Part shown: piece after piece, positions 1-10,794 of the stretch
Layout: each line of letters opens with the position of its first letter
Numbering within the stretch: position 1 is the first letter of the stretch
Assembly (NCBI RefSeq): GCF_041146795.1
Contig: NC_135168.1
Location: forward strand, 40,060,370 to 40,124,369
Source: Maylandia zebra
Taxonomy: Eukaryota > Chordata > Actinopteri > Cichliformes > Cichlidae
Direction: 5' to 3'
DNA: 64,000 nt
Notes under the pieces: model-generated
Told to the model about the DNA's origin: nothing
What the model saw: the letters and a program-made list of their open reading frames with translations, nothing else
Databases searched by the model: none
Translations under genes and position numbers: made by a program

Positions 1-374
1 TTCTGACTCCTTCGTTCATTACTGTAGAAGTTCAGACGTTTGAATGCACCCTCACTGACAGTTGTTGAATGTTGCTGTCCCTCAGGAACCCTAGCCCTGC
101 CCTGGGGGTGGAGTTAAATACTCTCCTGCTACAAGGGGTGCAGACGATGGACAGGTACCCCAGGCCCCTCCTCCCACAGTCCCCATCCCGCCCCTACCAC
201 CCCACCAGTCACCCTTCCTTCATCCCCAGCTTCAAGGCTTGTCATCCCCCAGTTTTAATTTGGGCCTGTCATTTTACATCAAGAGTTAGTCGTTCTTTGA
301 TTTCTGTCGGCGTTTGTTTATTTGAGCCATTATTCGCCTTTCTGTGGTCATCACTGTTGTTGTTACAGAAGACG
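1..374. other. Unassigned intergenic sequence at left edge
   Basis: An open frame crosses this stretch, but it is proline- and leucine-rich low complexity (C-rich at about 155-235) with no recognised domain, so I do not call a gene. It may be spacer or the end of something that lies outside the window. Confidence 0.4.
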
Positions 375-770
375 ATGTTGGTGTTTTTGTATAGTGAATT
401 TAGTTATTTTGCCTTGTCATAACTCTTGATCTCATTTCATGTGTGGACATGTTTCATGTGGTTTTGATTATTATTATAATGGAATGTTTTATTTTATGTT
501 TTATTTGAAAAGACTGAAAATGCTGTTTGTCTGATTTATGTGTGTGTGTAAGGAAAATGTAACCTGAAGTATTTATGAGTTATTTTTATTGCATAGGTTA
601 TATAATCTAAGCCTCTGTTTATTTTAAGGTATCTCATAAAACCCTATTTCTGACCATGTCTATGTTTGCATTTATTTTTTAAAAAAAAAGTATTTTTCCT
701 CTTCCAGACACCACACAGTGACTCGAGGAATCACCAAAGGAGTGAAGGAGGATTTCCGTCTGGCCATGGA
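375..770. repeat. Duplicated TLR spacer, copy 1
   Basis: This stretch aligns by eye with about 6120-6525. Shared landmarks in the same order are a TAGTTATTTTG block, a CATGTTTCATGTGG block, a TATGTGTGTGT..AAGGAAAATG block, TAAGCCTCTGTTTATTTTAAG and a CCTC..CCAGA..ACACAGTGACT block. The second copy lies on the 5' side of TLR copy A (the TLRs are on the minus strand). By position, this first copy should therefore be the 5' flank of a further TLR unit to the left of the window. That last step is inference; the similarity itself is visible. Confidence 0.7.
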
Positions 771-1414
771 GAGGCAGGTGTCGCGTTGTGGGGAAAACTT
801 GCTTGCTGTGCTTCACCGTTTCTGCATTAATGAGAAAATAATCATCATCCAGTCGCTTCCCTGACACCTGGACTTTAGCTTGTGAGGTTTCAGGCACAAT
901 TTAAATGCAAGTGGACTGACTTAATGACCAAGAAAGCTGATTCTCTGCAGACACATTTCCAGCTCTCTTGTCTTTCTCAGCCAGCACTGAACTCTTAACA
1001 TGCAGGCTTATTCTTTACCTTCATAGTGAACTTCTCTTTTTAGAGTGTTAGCAACAATACTGATAGACAACTGCTTTCATTTTCACATTACAGTATGTGT
1101 ATTTTTTCTTCATCAGTGGTACAAAGTTGAGATGGTAACATAAATAACCACCACATTTCATATTGTGATGTCTTGCCGGAGTCAGTAATGACAGAAAACT
1201 TAAAGTGCATTTTTGATACTTTTTGTTAGGTAATGTTTTTGCTACAATCTTGAATCAAATTGTTAGTTTGTATGGATGTTTCCATTAAATGTTACTTGAA
1301 TGGTTTAAACAAGTTTATGTGTTATTTCATAATTTATACATTGCAATCATATCAGATGGTCATTAAATGCTAATTAAACAAATGAGATAAATTAACCCTA
1401 AAAGGTGCCCGGTC
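771..1414. other. AT-rich intergenic stretch downstream of TLR copy A
   Basis: No gene, RNA or repeat is recognised. A reverse open frame at 679-897 has no recognisable domain. The similarity shared with the 3' flank of the second TLR begins at about 1415. Confidence 0.4.
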
Positions 1415-1479
1415 TTTAAAGGTGCAGGGTAGCTATGACATATTTCCAGTGTATCCAAATACTTCTGTAGCCCTTTTTT

Positions 1480-3936
1480 TTACCCCTTTAATCTGTGTCC
1501 CTCTTCAAGTCTTTCCTCTGCCCAATGCTCCTGTACTTGTGTGACTGGAGCATTGGGCAGGTCAGTCTGTAGGGCAGCTCTGAGGTTAGCCCAGAATAAC
1601 CTTTGTTTTGCCCTGTCTTGAGGCCACTCCAGATATGTGTGGCGGTTCATCATGGACTTCAGCTGGTAGTACTTGGATGGGATTAGGTATTGAGGCAGAG
1701 GCTCAAGCAGTACCAGCACAATGCTGTCTGAGCCCAGAGTGAGACGTTGGTGGGTGGCGAAGTAGAGCTCGTAATGACACCACTCGCTCTTGACAAAGTG
1801 AGCAGAGAGGACAAACACAGAGCGCCTGCATTTCTCCACACAGCTGATGATGTTCTCAATGATCGTCTTTCCCGGCACAAAATGTTTCTCGTGATGACAG
1901 ATTCTAAGCCCTCCTGCGGGGCCTTCGAGGTTGGGAAGAAGGGAATTGCGCACCCAGTCAACATCGTGCTGGCTATAAGACACAAACGCGTGGAACTCCA
2001 GACCCACCAGATCCTCGGGCCGAGCTTGTTGCAGTCTTGCACGATGTTTGGCTCTTGTCCACTGCCAGATCATGCCCATGTACCAGGGAACATCCAAACA
2101 GTGACACAGAATCACAATGGAAATAATCAGTGTCCCTGCTGGAACCAAAATTGCAACCACTAGAAGGCCAATGCTGCAGGAGACCTCTGGGATCGAGATG
2201 TCTCTTAAAGTTGAGTTTCTAACGTCCTCGGGGTATGTGCAGTAATAGTCCTGTGGCCAATTCAGCAGCTCAATACCTGATTGGTTGTTGTTGTTCTTTT
2301 CAGAATTGGTAGCGAGCTTTATGAAACCTCTGAGAGTGCAGGTACAGGTGAAGGGGTTAAAACTGACATCTAGGATATGCAGTTCGGGACAGCTTTCCAA
2401 TATGTTCACAGATGGGGCATGGAGAGAATTTGACCTGAGCAGAAGCTTGTGGAGTGTGGGGAAAGTGCCACAACCTGGCAGGTCCCGCAGCCGGTTAGCA
2501 TTTAGATTCAGAGTTGAAAGGTTTCTCAGTTTAAAGATGGATTGCGGAACCACCGAAATCTGGTTGTTCTGGAGGTCCAGTATCTGTGTCCCATTTGGTA
2601 GACATTGAAAAACTGACTCAGTCAAACTATTAGAAGACAGATTTATATTGGTGATGCTTGCTGGCCAGATGCACTGTGATGACTGGTCATACCCTATGGA
2701 GTTGACGCTGAGGTCCAGATGTTGCAGGGACGACATATATCGAAAACGTTGGCTCAGTAACTCAAGTTTTTTAAGACTGTTGCCTACCAGAGTCAAGTTC
2801 TTCAGGTTACGCAGGTTCTGACATTCAACTACGTTTTTACCCACCGCACTTGAGAAGATGGAATCAGACATAGCACCAAAGGAAAAATCCAGCTGGCGTA
2901 TTGGACTCTGTGACTTGGGACAGGTCATGTGTATCATTGGTGCGTCAGTAATCGCAACACTCTCCACTGGCATGCTGATGAAAAAGTTGTATAAAGCCTC
3001 CTGTGAGAATTGGAAACTTGTTACCACTGCCTGGCTGGCTGTGAAAGAAATCACCTGTGATGTTTTGATCACTTCAGTTGTGTAGTGAGGAGGATTCTTT
3101 ACATTCATTTCAGAAACACGAACATGTTTCAAAGTTGTATTTAGAGCCACATTTACATATTCAGTTAAGTCTTGCCATTTAATTGTTATGTTGGTGAGAT
3201 AAAAACTCGTTGTGTGGATTTTCACCGTCTCTCTTAGCTGCTTACTTAGGTCTTTGTAGCCATTTATCATATTCATCATCTCCACTTCAGCAAACAGAGA
3301 CAGAGCATCAGCAGTCAGATTACGGTCAATTTTTGGATTATGTCCAAAGGCTATCTGCAGCCTTTGAGCATGAACATCCTCCAGGCTGCCTGCTTCATAA
3401 TAAAGTCCATCCTCTAGTAATAACGTCAATGTACGTAGTTTCATTTTAGCAATGTTCTTGAAGTCACCCACGCTGATGTTTTTTGCTCCAACTGTTAATC
3501 TTTCCAGTTTTACAAGAGAGCTGAACTCACTCCCCAATGTCATGGTAAGAAATCTGTTAAAGGCCAAGTTTAGCACCAGGAGGTTCACTGTGTGTAGCAG
3601 GTATTGTTGACCTGAGAGATTCTTGAGATTGTTGTGCGACAGGTCCAGATGTTCCAGGAGAGGCGTGTCAAGAAAAGTCTGTGGATCGATCTCCTCCAAA
3701 TTATTCCATGACACATTCAGGAACCTGAGGTGAGTGGTTTTTTGAAAGTCTCCATTGTGAAGCTGACGTATGTAGTTGCGAGAGAGGTCTAAAAACTCAG
3801 TCGTCTGTGGCAGGTCAGTTGGGACAGAGGAGAGGTTTTGGGATGATCGGTCTACAAAGTTGTCAGGTGATGAAGTGCTCTTCTGAAGTCCCACCAACAC
3901 GGCTGCTGTCCAGAGTACGGCTGCTGTGACCCTCAT
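1480..3936 (-). CDS. tlr1: Toll-like receptor, TLR1/6/10 group (copy A)
   Basis: Single coding exon of 818 aa on the minus strand. It starts with a hydrophobic signal peptide (about 1-22), followed by leucine-rich repeats from about residue 45 to 525, a cysteine-rich LRR C-terminal cap (NPFTCTC...YYCTYPE...VSC), a membrane helix (about 589-614) and a cytoplasmic TIR domain (about 646-790). The TIR shows box 1 FHAFVSYS, box 2 with the FVPG proline loop, SEWCHYELYFA and box 3 FW. These are close to mammalian TLR1/6/10, which pair with TLR2 to sense lipoproteins and signal through MyD88. The family usually has a single coding exon of about 780-820 aa. The ATG sits five bases after a splice acceptor (AG at 3942-3943), so a 5' UTR exon lies upstream. 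A paralogue is at 13253-15706. The fish-specific name (tlr1 against tlr25-like) cannot be settled by eye; the TLR1-group assignment is firm. Confidence 0.93.
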   Translation of the reverse strand: MRVTAAVLWTAAVLVGLQKSTSSPDNFVDRSSQNLSSVPTDLPQTTEFLDLSRNYIRQLHNGDFQKTTHLRFLNVSWNNLEEIDPQTFLDTPLLEHLDLSHNNLKNLSGQQYLLHTVNLLVLNLAFNRFLTMTLGSEFSSLVKLERLTVGAKNISVGDFKNIAKMKLRTLTLLLEDGLYYEAGSLEDVHAQRLQIAFGHNPKIDRNLTADALSLFAEVEMMNMINGYKDLSKQLRETVKIHTTSFYLTNITIKWQDLTEYVNVALNTTLKHVRVSEMNVKNPPHYTTEVIKTSQVISFTASQAVVTSFQFSQEALYNFFISMPVESVAITDAPMIHMTCPKSQSPIRQLDFSFGAMSDSIFSSAVGKNVVECQNLRNLKNLTLVGNSLKKLELLSQRFRYMSSLQHLDLSVNSIGYDQSSQCIWPASITNINLSSNSLTESVFQCLPNGTQILDLQNNQISVVPQSIFKLRNLSTLNLNANRLRDLPGCGTFPTLHKLLLRSNSLHAPSVNILESCPELHILDVSFNPFTCTCTLRGFIKLATNSEKNNNNQSGIELLNWPQDYYCTYPEDVRNSTLRDISIPEVSCSIGLLVVAILVPAGTLIISIVILCHCLDVPWYMGMIWQWTRAKHRARLQQARPEDLVGLEFHAFVSYSQHDVDWVRNSLLPNLEGPAGGLRICHHEKHFVPGKTIIENIISCVEKCRRSVFVLSAHFVKSEWCHYELYFATHQRLTLGSDSIVLVLLEPLPQYLIPSKYYQLKSMMNRHTYLEWPQDRAKQRLFWANLRAALQTDLPNAPVTQVQEHWAEERLEEGHRLKG

Positions 3937-3941
3937 TGTAG

Positions 3942-5380
3942 CTTGTATAAGAAAATATAGCCATTAAACGGGTAGCATTTGTCTGTGTGTCATTCTGTCT
4001 GTAAATATATAATAGCTTAAAATGATTTGAATAAATTCTGATAAATGTTTGTAATGTTAAAAAGTGGAGTCATGTTAACAATACATTATAATTTGGTTAC
4101 ATATACCAGGGTTATCAAGGTCAACTTAATAATAATTAACAATATTGATCAAAAATTAAAAAAAAAAGGAGATTCTAAATATCACGTTACCTTGGATGTC
4201 TGACACTGAAGAAGAAGTCAGAAGATATGTTTAAAATTCTACTGCTTTTGTTCGTATTGCCAACATTTAGGGGAAGATACTGATGTTGTGGGATTTTAAC
4301 GATCACATTATAGTTTGCATCCAAATTTCATTGCAAATTTGACCTCTGATCTCACATTTACATTTCACATCTGCCTTTCTTTTCAAGAGTTTTGGAGTCA
4401 ATACAGCATTGGCTCCAAAATGCATATAATAATAATGCTCGGAGTCAAGTTCGTGACATATATAATGTAGTATAATGTCATATAATATGATTAAGTGATT
4501 TGTGTCCAGTCAATTGCAAATAACTAACTTTAAATTTTAATAAACAACAAAAATAAATGCCACACATGTACTGCACCTACATGAATACAAATAAGAAAAA
4601 ATAATTATACTCAAAAAAATGTCAGGTATATTAAAATGGGTTTCAAACTAAACAAATATATACAAAACACAATATTATATCCTTAAAAGTAAGAAACTAC
4701 CCAGAGAGTGAGCTGCCTTAGTGGAGGTTTGCACTCTTGGAGTAGTTTTTGTTTAAAATAAATGCTGTCTACCTTTTTGTTGGCTACAATTCTCAGAAAC
4801 TGCTGGGGAGAAGTAAGGATTTGACTTAACGATCACTTTATAGGAAGCAGTGTGTAACAGTATCCTTTCTAAACTTGTTTAAATAAGACAGGATTGATAA
4901 AAGCACAAATCAGGTTTTTATCATCTGAGTGATAACAAAAATCTGGTATTTGGAAATCATCATCATGTGTCTGTCATGAATAAATAAATGTGTAAAATTA
5001 AATAAATGGTTCTAGTAGCTCATCGGTCAGATGTCATGCAAATATAAAACAAAGTTTTTGTTAATTGATAGATGTCCCTTTTTCAGAATTGTCTGTAGTA
5101 GATAATGAAAAAATAAGAACTTTTCTCCCATTTATTTGTTGATCTATCAGTTAATGACTCTGGTGTAGTATGAAGTACCATGGTGGAGGTCTTTATACAG
5201 CTGACATTTCACAGAGCCACCCAGTGTGATGGATTGGTGTCTTTACTGGGTCGATTCTGCCCAGAATTTGATTTTATTTATTTCAATCTAAATCTTAAAA
5301 TAAAGAAAACCCAAAACCACATTCACATTAATTCAAAGGAAAACACAATTTTATTCAAAGATGGTTAAGAGTCCACTAAC
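3942..5380 (-). other. 5' UTR intron of TLR copy A
   Basis: On the minus strand a GTTAGT donor (complement of 5375-5380) and an AG acceptor (3942-3943) bracket 1439 bases. Parts are recognisably shared with the intron of copy B: 4785-4960 with 15835-16010, and 5270-5380 with 24290-24399. No coding sequence or inserted element is seen, so this is probably close to the ancestral intron length. Confidence 0.65.
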
Positions 5381-5465
5381 CTGTGTTGCCGTCTGATGGT
5401 CACATTTTGAAGTCTCAAGTACCAAAAATATCAGAGTCACAATGGTTCAAAATCTCTATATGGGA
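5381..5465 (-). other. Probable non-coding first exon of TLR copy A
   Basis: The stretch before the GTTAGT donor is conserved with 24400-24480 of copy B: the block around GACCATCAGAC on the minus strand and the TCAGAGTCACA..GGTTC block are shared, as is the donor. It lies at the far end of a conserved-position intron from the coding exon. The 5' limit (transcription start) cannot be fixed from sequence; about 5465 is a guess. Confidence 0.5.
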
Positions 5466-5944
5466 AAAGAAATGGAAATCAGTCAAACAAAACTGACTGA
5501 TAGAGGAACATGTAGCAGCAAATGAAGTCTGGCTCAAATGTGACCAAAAGGCAAGCATCAGCACTGAGTCAACAGTTGCTAATTTTAGTTTCTAAGTAAC
5601 AGTAAAAAAAACATGAAGTTGAGCAGAAACAGGCACAGAAATAAAAATAAGTTCCCAGGCTCTTCATCCTCTTTTACCTTCCCTTTTTATGCAACAGTGC
5701 ATTTTATGGAGAGAAACTTATACAATAATGTATATTAAAAAATGGAGATAAAGTCCAGAAATTGGATTCAGTGTATATTATTGCCTTGAGGAGGGTTTTG
5801 CTCCTGGTCTCTAGACACATTTTTGTTTGTTTGTTTGGTTTTTAACACATTTTTTTTTGTGATGGGGAAGCTATGTGTGTGTGCAGACAGATAAACAGAC
5901 ACACACTCGCATTAACCCAGTTCCGAGCAATGTTTTTACTCTGG

Positions 5945-6080
5945 CAGTGCCAATCTTGCCTTGGGTCAGCGACTGCTACGCAAAAAGCAATAGGAGCTCA
6001 ATTGAATATCATCTTATAAGCCAGTGTCACTAATCTCACCTGGAACAGTTTGATCAAATTCTAAAAGAACACTGCTGATT
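5945..6080 (-). promoter_or_regulatory. Conserved upstream block of TLR copy A
   Basis: About 135 bases upstream of the putative first exon match 25370-25510 upstream of copy B better than the sequence around them does. They include an exact 30-base match at 5953-5982 and 25382-25411, containing TTGGGTCAGCGACTGC, and further shared strings (TTGAATAT, CTTATAAGCCAGTGTCACTAA, TTTGATCAAAT). Because the surroundings have diverged, this block is a candidate for retained promoter or enhancer function. No specific factor site is claimed. Confidence 0.45.
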
Positions 6081-6119
6081 CGGTTATAGCAGCTTCTGGC
6101 TATAAGATAACAGAAAACT

Positions 6120-6525
6120 GGCTGTCTTTGTACAGCAAATGTAGTTATTTTGTCTTTTCATAACACTTGATTTCATTTGATATGTGAACATGTTTCATGT
6201 GGGTTTCATTATCATGATGCCATATTTTTCTTTTTTTAATTTGAAAACATCACGTTTTGCTAATTATGTGTGTGTATAAGGAAAATGGATCCTGCAGTAT
6301 TTCTGACTTACTTTTATTGCATGGGCCATATAAATTTAAGCCTCTGTTTATTTTAAGCCAGCTCATAAAACCAGATTTCTGCTCATGTCTGTTTTCATTT
6401 ATTACATGTATTTTTTTTTTTTATCCTTTTCCTCCTCCAGAGAACACACAGTGACTTGATGAATTACCAAGACTCAAGAAGGATTTCTGTTTCTGTGAGA
6501 GTGACTCAAGTGACTCATTATGCAA
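6120..6525. repeat. Duplicated TLR spacer, copy 2
   Basis: Partner of 375-770, with the same ordered landmarks. It is cut off on the right by a LINE at about 6530, so the tandem duplication is older than that insertion. Confidence 0.7.
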
Positions 6526-6583
6526 ATGTCCTGTTTATCAGACCCGTTGCCCTGACTTCACACCTGATGAAGACCATGGAGAG

Positions 6584-6774
6584 TGTTATGTATTTAGTAA
6601 AATCAGTTTATAGTTTGTGGTACTACTTTCTGTTACAAAGTAGAGAACACAAAGTGTGGTGTATGTGCGCATTGATATGCCTGCGCCTTTCCTTAGACTG
6701 GTTATTAAAGTAAATTACTACAACTAAAGAAGGCGTCGTTACTTACCAGTTAAGTTATAAGAGAGAATATAACA
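6584..6774 (+). repeat. Left LTR of the gypsy-type element
   Basis: 191 bp, TG...CA ends, same sequence as 9349-9539 by eye. It is preceded by target duplication GAGAG. Sequence resembling a primer-binding site (TGGCGACGAGGAT) follows at about 6778. Confidence 0.93.
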
Positions 6775-9348
6775 GACTGGCGACGAGGATTAAAACGGAT
6801 CCCTGATGTGCATTGGACGACAGAGAGGGGGAAATCCTTGTGAAAGTGGCCAAAAAGACACGAAAAAGGTTAGGGCCAAAACAACTAACCCTCCGTGTGG
6901 ATGCTAGCTCACCTGCCTGGCTAAAGAGAGGACGTGAGTAACATCAATTCTTTTAAGTGAAGGACGCTTATAAAAATACCGAGAAAATGTCAGGAGGCGT
7001 TGGACAAATGGACGTTTTTGATAATGGCACAGAGGATTGGACAACATATGTAGAGAGAGTTGAACAGTATTGTCGGGCTAACAAAGTAGAGGATGAGAGG
7101 AAAGTTGCTGTGTTACTGAGTGTGATGGGAGCGAAAACATACAACTTGTTGCGCAGCCTCATCACACCGACCAAACCAGCTGACAAAAGTTTCAAGGAGA
7201 TCACAGAAGTGCTCCAAAAACATTTCCAACCGAAGCCACTGGTTATAGCCGAACGTTTCCGATTTCATAAACGAAATCAATTAAAGAATGGATTTGGCAT
7301 GCCTGGAACTGTACACAATGCAAGAGAAAGATAATGATGCAATATGGCTCACACCTAAAATACAAGGGATTGAGTTACAGATGGAACTGGACACTGGGTG
7401 TGCTCTCTCACTGATTTCATATGAAGATTACAGAAACAAATTCCTAATCTGAAACTGAAGCACACCTCAGTGAAACTGAAAACGTACACAGGTGAAAGAA
7501 TAACTCCTCTGGGAAAACTAAAAGTGAAAGTGGAATATGAGAAAAAGAAATGCAACCTGGAACTTTATGTTCTGAAAAATGGAGGTGTGCCATTATTTGG
7601 GCGTGACTGGTTGAAACACATCCACCTCAACTGGAAAGAAATAAAGTCAATGAGACTAGAACGAGGCCTGAGTGCAAATTCTGTAGATGAAAGACTGAAA
7701 CAGATCCTTAATAACCATGCCCAGGTGTTCAAAGATGGAATCGGCACCCTGAAAAATATTAAAGCACAGATCATACTAGAGGACAATGCAAAACCAAGAT
7801 TCCACAAGGCACGCCCTGTACCTTATGCTTTACGCCCTAAAGTTGAAGCAGAGCTCCAACGCTTGGAAGAGCAAGGAATACTTACCAAGGTGGAATGGTC
7901 AGATTGGGCTACACCAATAGTATCAGTAAGCAAGAAAGCAAGTGACAGTGTGCGGATCTGTGGTGATTTTAAGGTTTCAGTGAACCCAGTTCTCCGCATA
8001 GATCAGTACCCACTTCCACGGATAGAAGACATATTCACAGCAGTAGCAGGTGGCAAACACTTTTCAAAAATTGACCTTGCCCAGGCTTATCTCCAGATGG
8101 AAGTAGAAGAGACATCCAGGAAATATCTGGTAATAAACACTCACAAAGGCCTATATCAGTACAACAGACTGGTATTTGGTATCGCCAGTGCACCAGCAGT
8201 ATGGCAACGTGCCATGGATCAGGTCCTACAAGGCATTCCAGGAACACAGTGTTTTCTGGATGACATAATCGTCACTGGTGTTGATGAGGAGACTCATCTG
8301 GCTAACCTAACAGCAGTCCTGGCCAGGCTAGAAAAATATGGACTGAGAGCAAACAAAAACAAATGTAAGTTCTTTAAGGATGCCATTGAGTATTGTGGAC
8401 ACAAGATCGACAGACATGGGCTCCACAAAACCAAGGACAAAGTTGAAGCAGTCCTGAAGGCACCAGAACCTAAAAATGTGAGTCAGCTACGCTCTTTCTT
8501 GGGCTTAGTTAATTATTACCACAAGTTTCTACCAAACCTTTCAACAGTCCTTCAAGCGGTCAATGAAAGCCAGTCGCACAGAGGGGAAGCCGCTACAACA
8601 GAAAATAGACAATTTCTTACTGGCTTACAGGAACGCCACTCATGCAACAACTGGACACACACCTGCAATGCTCTTCATGGGACGGAATCTGAGATCACGT
8701 CTAGATTTGCTGAAACCAGACATTCGCAAGGATGTCCAAGATAAACAGTCTTCCATGGTGGAAGCAACAAGAAACAAAACTAGATTCTTCAATGTTGGAC
8801 AAAAAGTTCTCGCCAGGGACTACAGAGACCCAAGTCAGAAATGGCAGCCTGGCACGATTCTGTCACGGACCAGACCACTGACATACACTGTAAATGTTGG
8901 AGCCAACTTAGTCTGGCGTAGACATGTTGATCAGATTGTAGATGCGGAAAGTCACATGGTTCCACAGCAACCTGAGAGCACATCTACACCTCAAGATTCA
9001 GAAGAGTTTGCCCTCGCTTCACCACCTGAGGTTCAGGATTTACGTAAAACTACCAATGCTCAAACACCTGAACTTCCCACACAGAGCACTATGGAGTCTG
9101 ACCAAACAGGCAGACGGTACCCTGAGAGAAATCGCAGAGCACCTCAGAGACTGAACTTATAGGTTTCAAGTTAATTTTGTAGGAAAGCAGTTCAAATGTT
9201 TAAGAGGAAACAACCTACCTCCATGTTGTAAATCACTGAGTAGGTGTCATATTTCAGTTCAAGTTAAATTATTGGTTTACAGCATTTATCTGAAAATATT
9301 TTGATTGTTTGGTACCTATTGTGTTCATCAAAGTTGGATGGGAGGAAC

Positions 9349-9539
9349 TGTTATGTATTTAGTAAAATCAGTTTATAGTTTGTGGTACTACTTTCTGTTA
9401 CAAAGTAGAGAACACAAAGTGTGGTGTATGTGCGCATTGATATGCCTGCGCCTTTCCTTAGACTGGTTATTAAAGTAAATTACTACAACTAAAGAAGGCG
9501 TCGTTACTTACCAGTTAAGTTATAAGAGAGAATATAACA
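9349..9539 (+). repeat. Right LTR of the gypsy-type element
   Basis: 191 bp, preceded by a purine tract and followed by the second copy of the GAGAG target duplication (9540-9544). Confidence 0.93.
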
Positions 9540-10794
9540 GAGAGTATCATTCTACACCACCTTTGCCCACTAGTCGGGAGAGATCTAGACTCGCTGCAGT
9601 TTACCTACCAGCTGAACATCGGGGCGGATGACGCTGTCACGTACCTGCTGCATCGGGCCTTCTCTCATCTGGAGAGCACCAGGTGCACACTGAGTCATGT
9701 TTTTTGATTTCTCCAGTGCCTTCAATACAATCCAACCCTCAGTGCTAAGGGAGAAGATGCAGGGAGCTGGAGTGGACCATCAGCTGTCCTCATGGATTAT
9801 TGACTACCTCACCAGTAGACCCCAGTATGTGAGGCTGCGGGACTGTGTTTCTGAGGTGGTAGTCTGTAGCACGGGGGCCCCACAAGGAACAGTACTCGCC
9901 CCTTTTCGCTTCACCCTGTACACTGCGGACTACAGTTATAACACGGACACTTGCCATCTCCAGAAGTTGTCAGATGACACCGCCATTGTGGGTCAGGTGT
10001 CGGAGGGAAATACAGTGGGGTCGTCAATGACTTCGTCAACTGGTGTGAACAGAACAGATCTTTGCATCAATGCCAGCAAGACAAAGGAGCTGGTGATTGA
10101 CTTCAGCAAGAAGCCACCCCCTATTACACCAGTGAACATCCAGGAATTGGACATTGAAACGGTGGAGGAGTACAAATACCTGGGTGTTCACCTCAACTAC
10201 AAACTGGACTGGTCCACAAACACAAATGCACTTTACAAAAAGGGTTTAAGTCGTCTCCACCTGCTACAGCGGGTGAGATCCTTCAGGGTGAACAGGACAC
10301 TCATGAGGACATTTTCCGACACTGTGGTGGTGTCTGCTATTTTCTATGCTGTGGTCTGCATGAGTGGTGGAATGGCAGAGAGGGACAGGGGGAAACTCAA
10401 CAAACTAGTCAGGAGGGCCAGCTCTGTCCTGGACTGTCCACTGAAGTCCATCGAGCAGGTTGGGGAGGAGAGGATGTTGTCTAAGCTAATATCCATCATG
10501 GACAACACCTCCCACCCCCTGCATGAAACTGTATGAGCACTGAGCAGCTCATTCAGCAGTCGAGTTTTACACCCACAGTGTAGGAAGGAGCGCTACCGCA
10601 AGTCATTCTTACCAGCAGCTGTCAGACTCTATAATGCAGCTTAACATTCTTTTGGTCATCTTACTCACCAGCTTGTTTGTTTACCACCTTGTGTCTTCCT
10701 TTTATATTTTATTGTCCTTTGCTGTAAGAGTTCTGTAACACCGAAATTTCTCATCCGTGGGATAATAAAGGTTTATTCTATTCTATTCACACCC

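Larger units (their letters stand above)
6584..9539 (+). mobile_element. Ty3/gypsy-type LTR retrotransposon fossil, young
   Basis: The element is flanked by two 191-bp direct LTRs (TGTTATG...TATAACA) and a 5-bp target duplication GAGAG (6579-6583 and 9540-9544). Parts seen in order are a gag-like segment (about 6985-7290), a retroviral-type aspartic protease (ELDTGCALSLISY, about 7380 on) leading into a reverse transcriptase (about 7690-8560, with FSKIDLAQAYLQM and the active-site block FLDDIIV), and the C-terminal part of an integrase-like region (about 8570-9010). A purine-rich GGATGGGAGGAA precedes the right LTR. Total length, about 3 kb, is well short of a normal gypsy element. It is broken, with several breaks, and cannot be autonomous. 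The two LTRs look identical by eye, so insertion was recent. It sits inside the older LINE. Confidence 0.92.
6530..10789 (+). mobile_element. 5'-truncated LINE (CR1/L2/Rex1-like), split by an LTR element
   Basis: The reverse transcriptase reads RPVALTSHLMKTMES up to 6583, resumes at 9545 as IILHHLCPLVGRDLDSLQF, and continues with YQLNIGADDAVTYLLHR, FFDFSSAFNTIQPSVL, STGAPQGTVLAPF, the (S)DDTA active-site block, KYLGVHLNYKLDW and LNKLVRRASSVL. This is the order typical of fish CR1/L2/Rex1-type LINEs. A one-base frame change sits at about 9695, just before FFDF, and the copy lacks its 5' end, so it is dead. The 3' UTR ends near 10777-10789 with the GGGATAATAAAGG end and a short (TTCTA)n tail. 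The interruption at 6584-9539 is a separate, younger LTR element. Confidence 0.8.

Noticed and set aside
69-422. 117-aa open frame near the left edge
   Set aside because: Proline/leucine low complexity, no domain, no splice support; the right part is the duplicated non-coding spacer.
1747-2163. 138-aa and other plus-strand open frames opposite the TLR exons (also 13520-13936)
   Set aside because: They are antisense shadows that recur in both TLR copies only because the coding strand is conserved.
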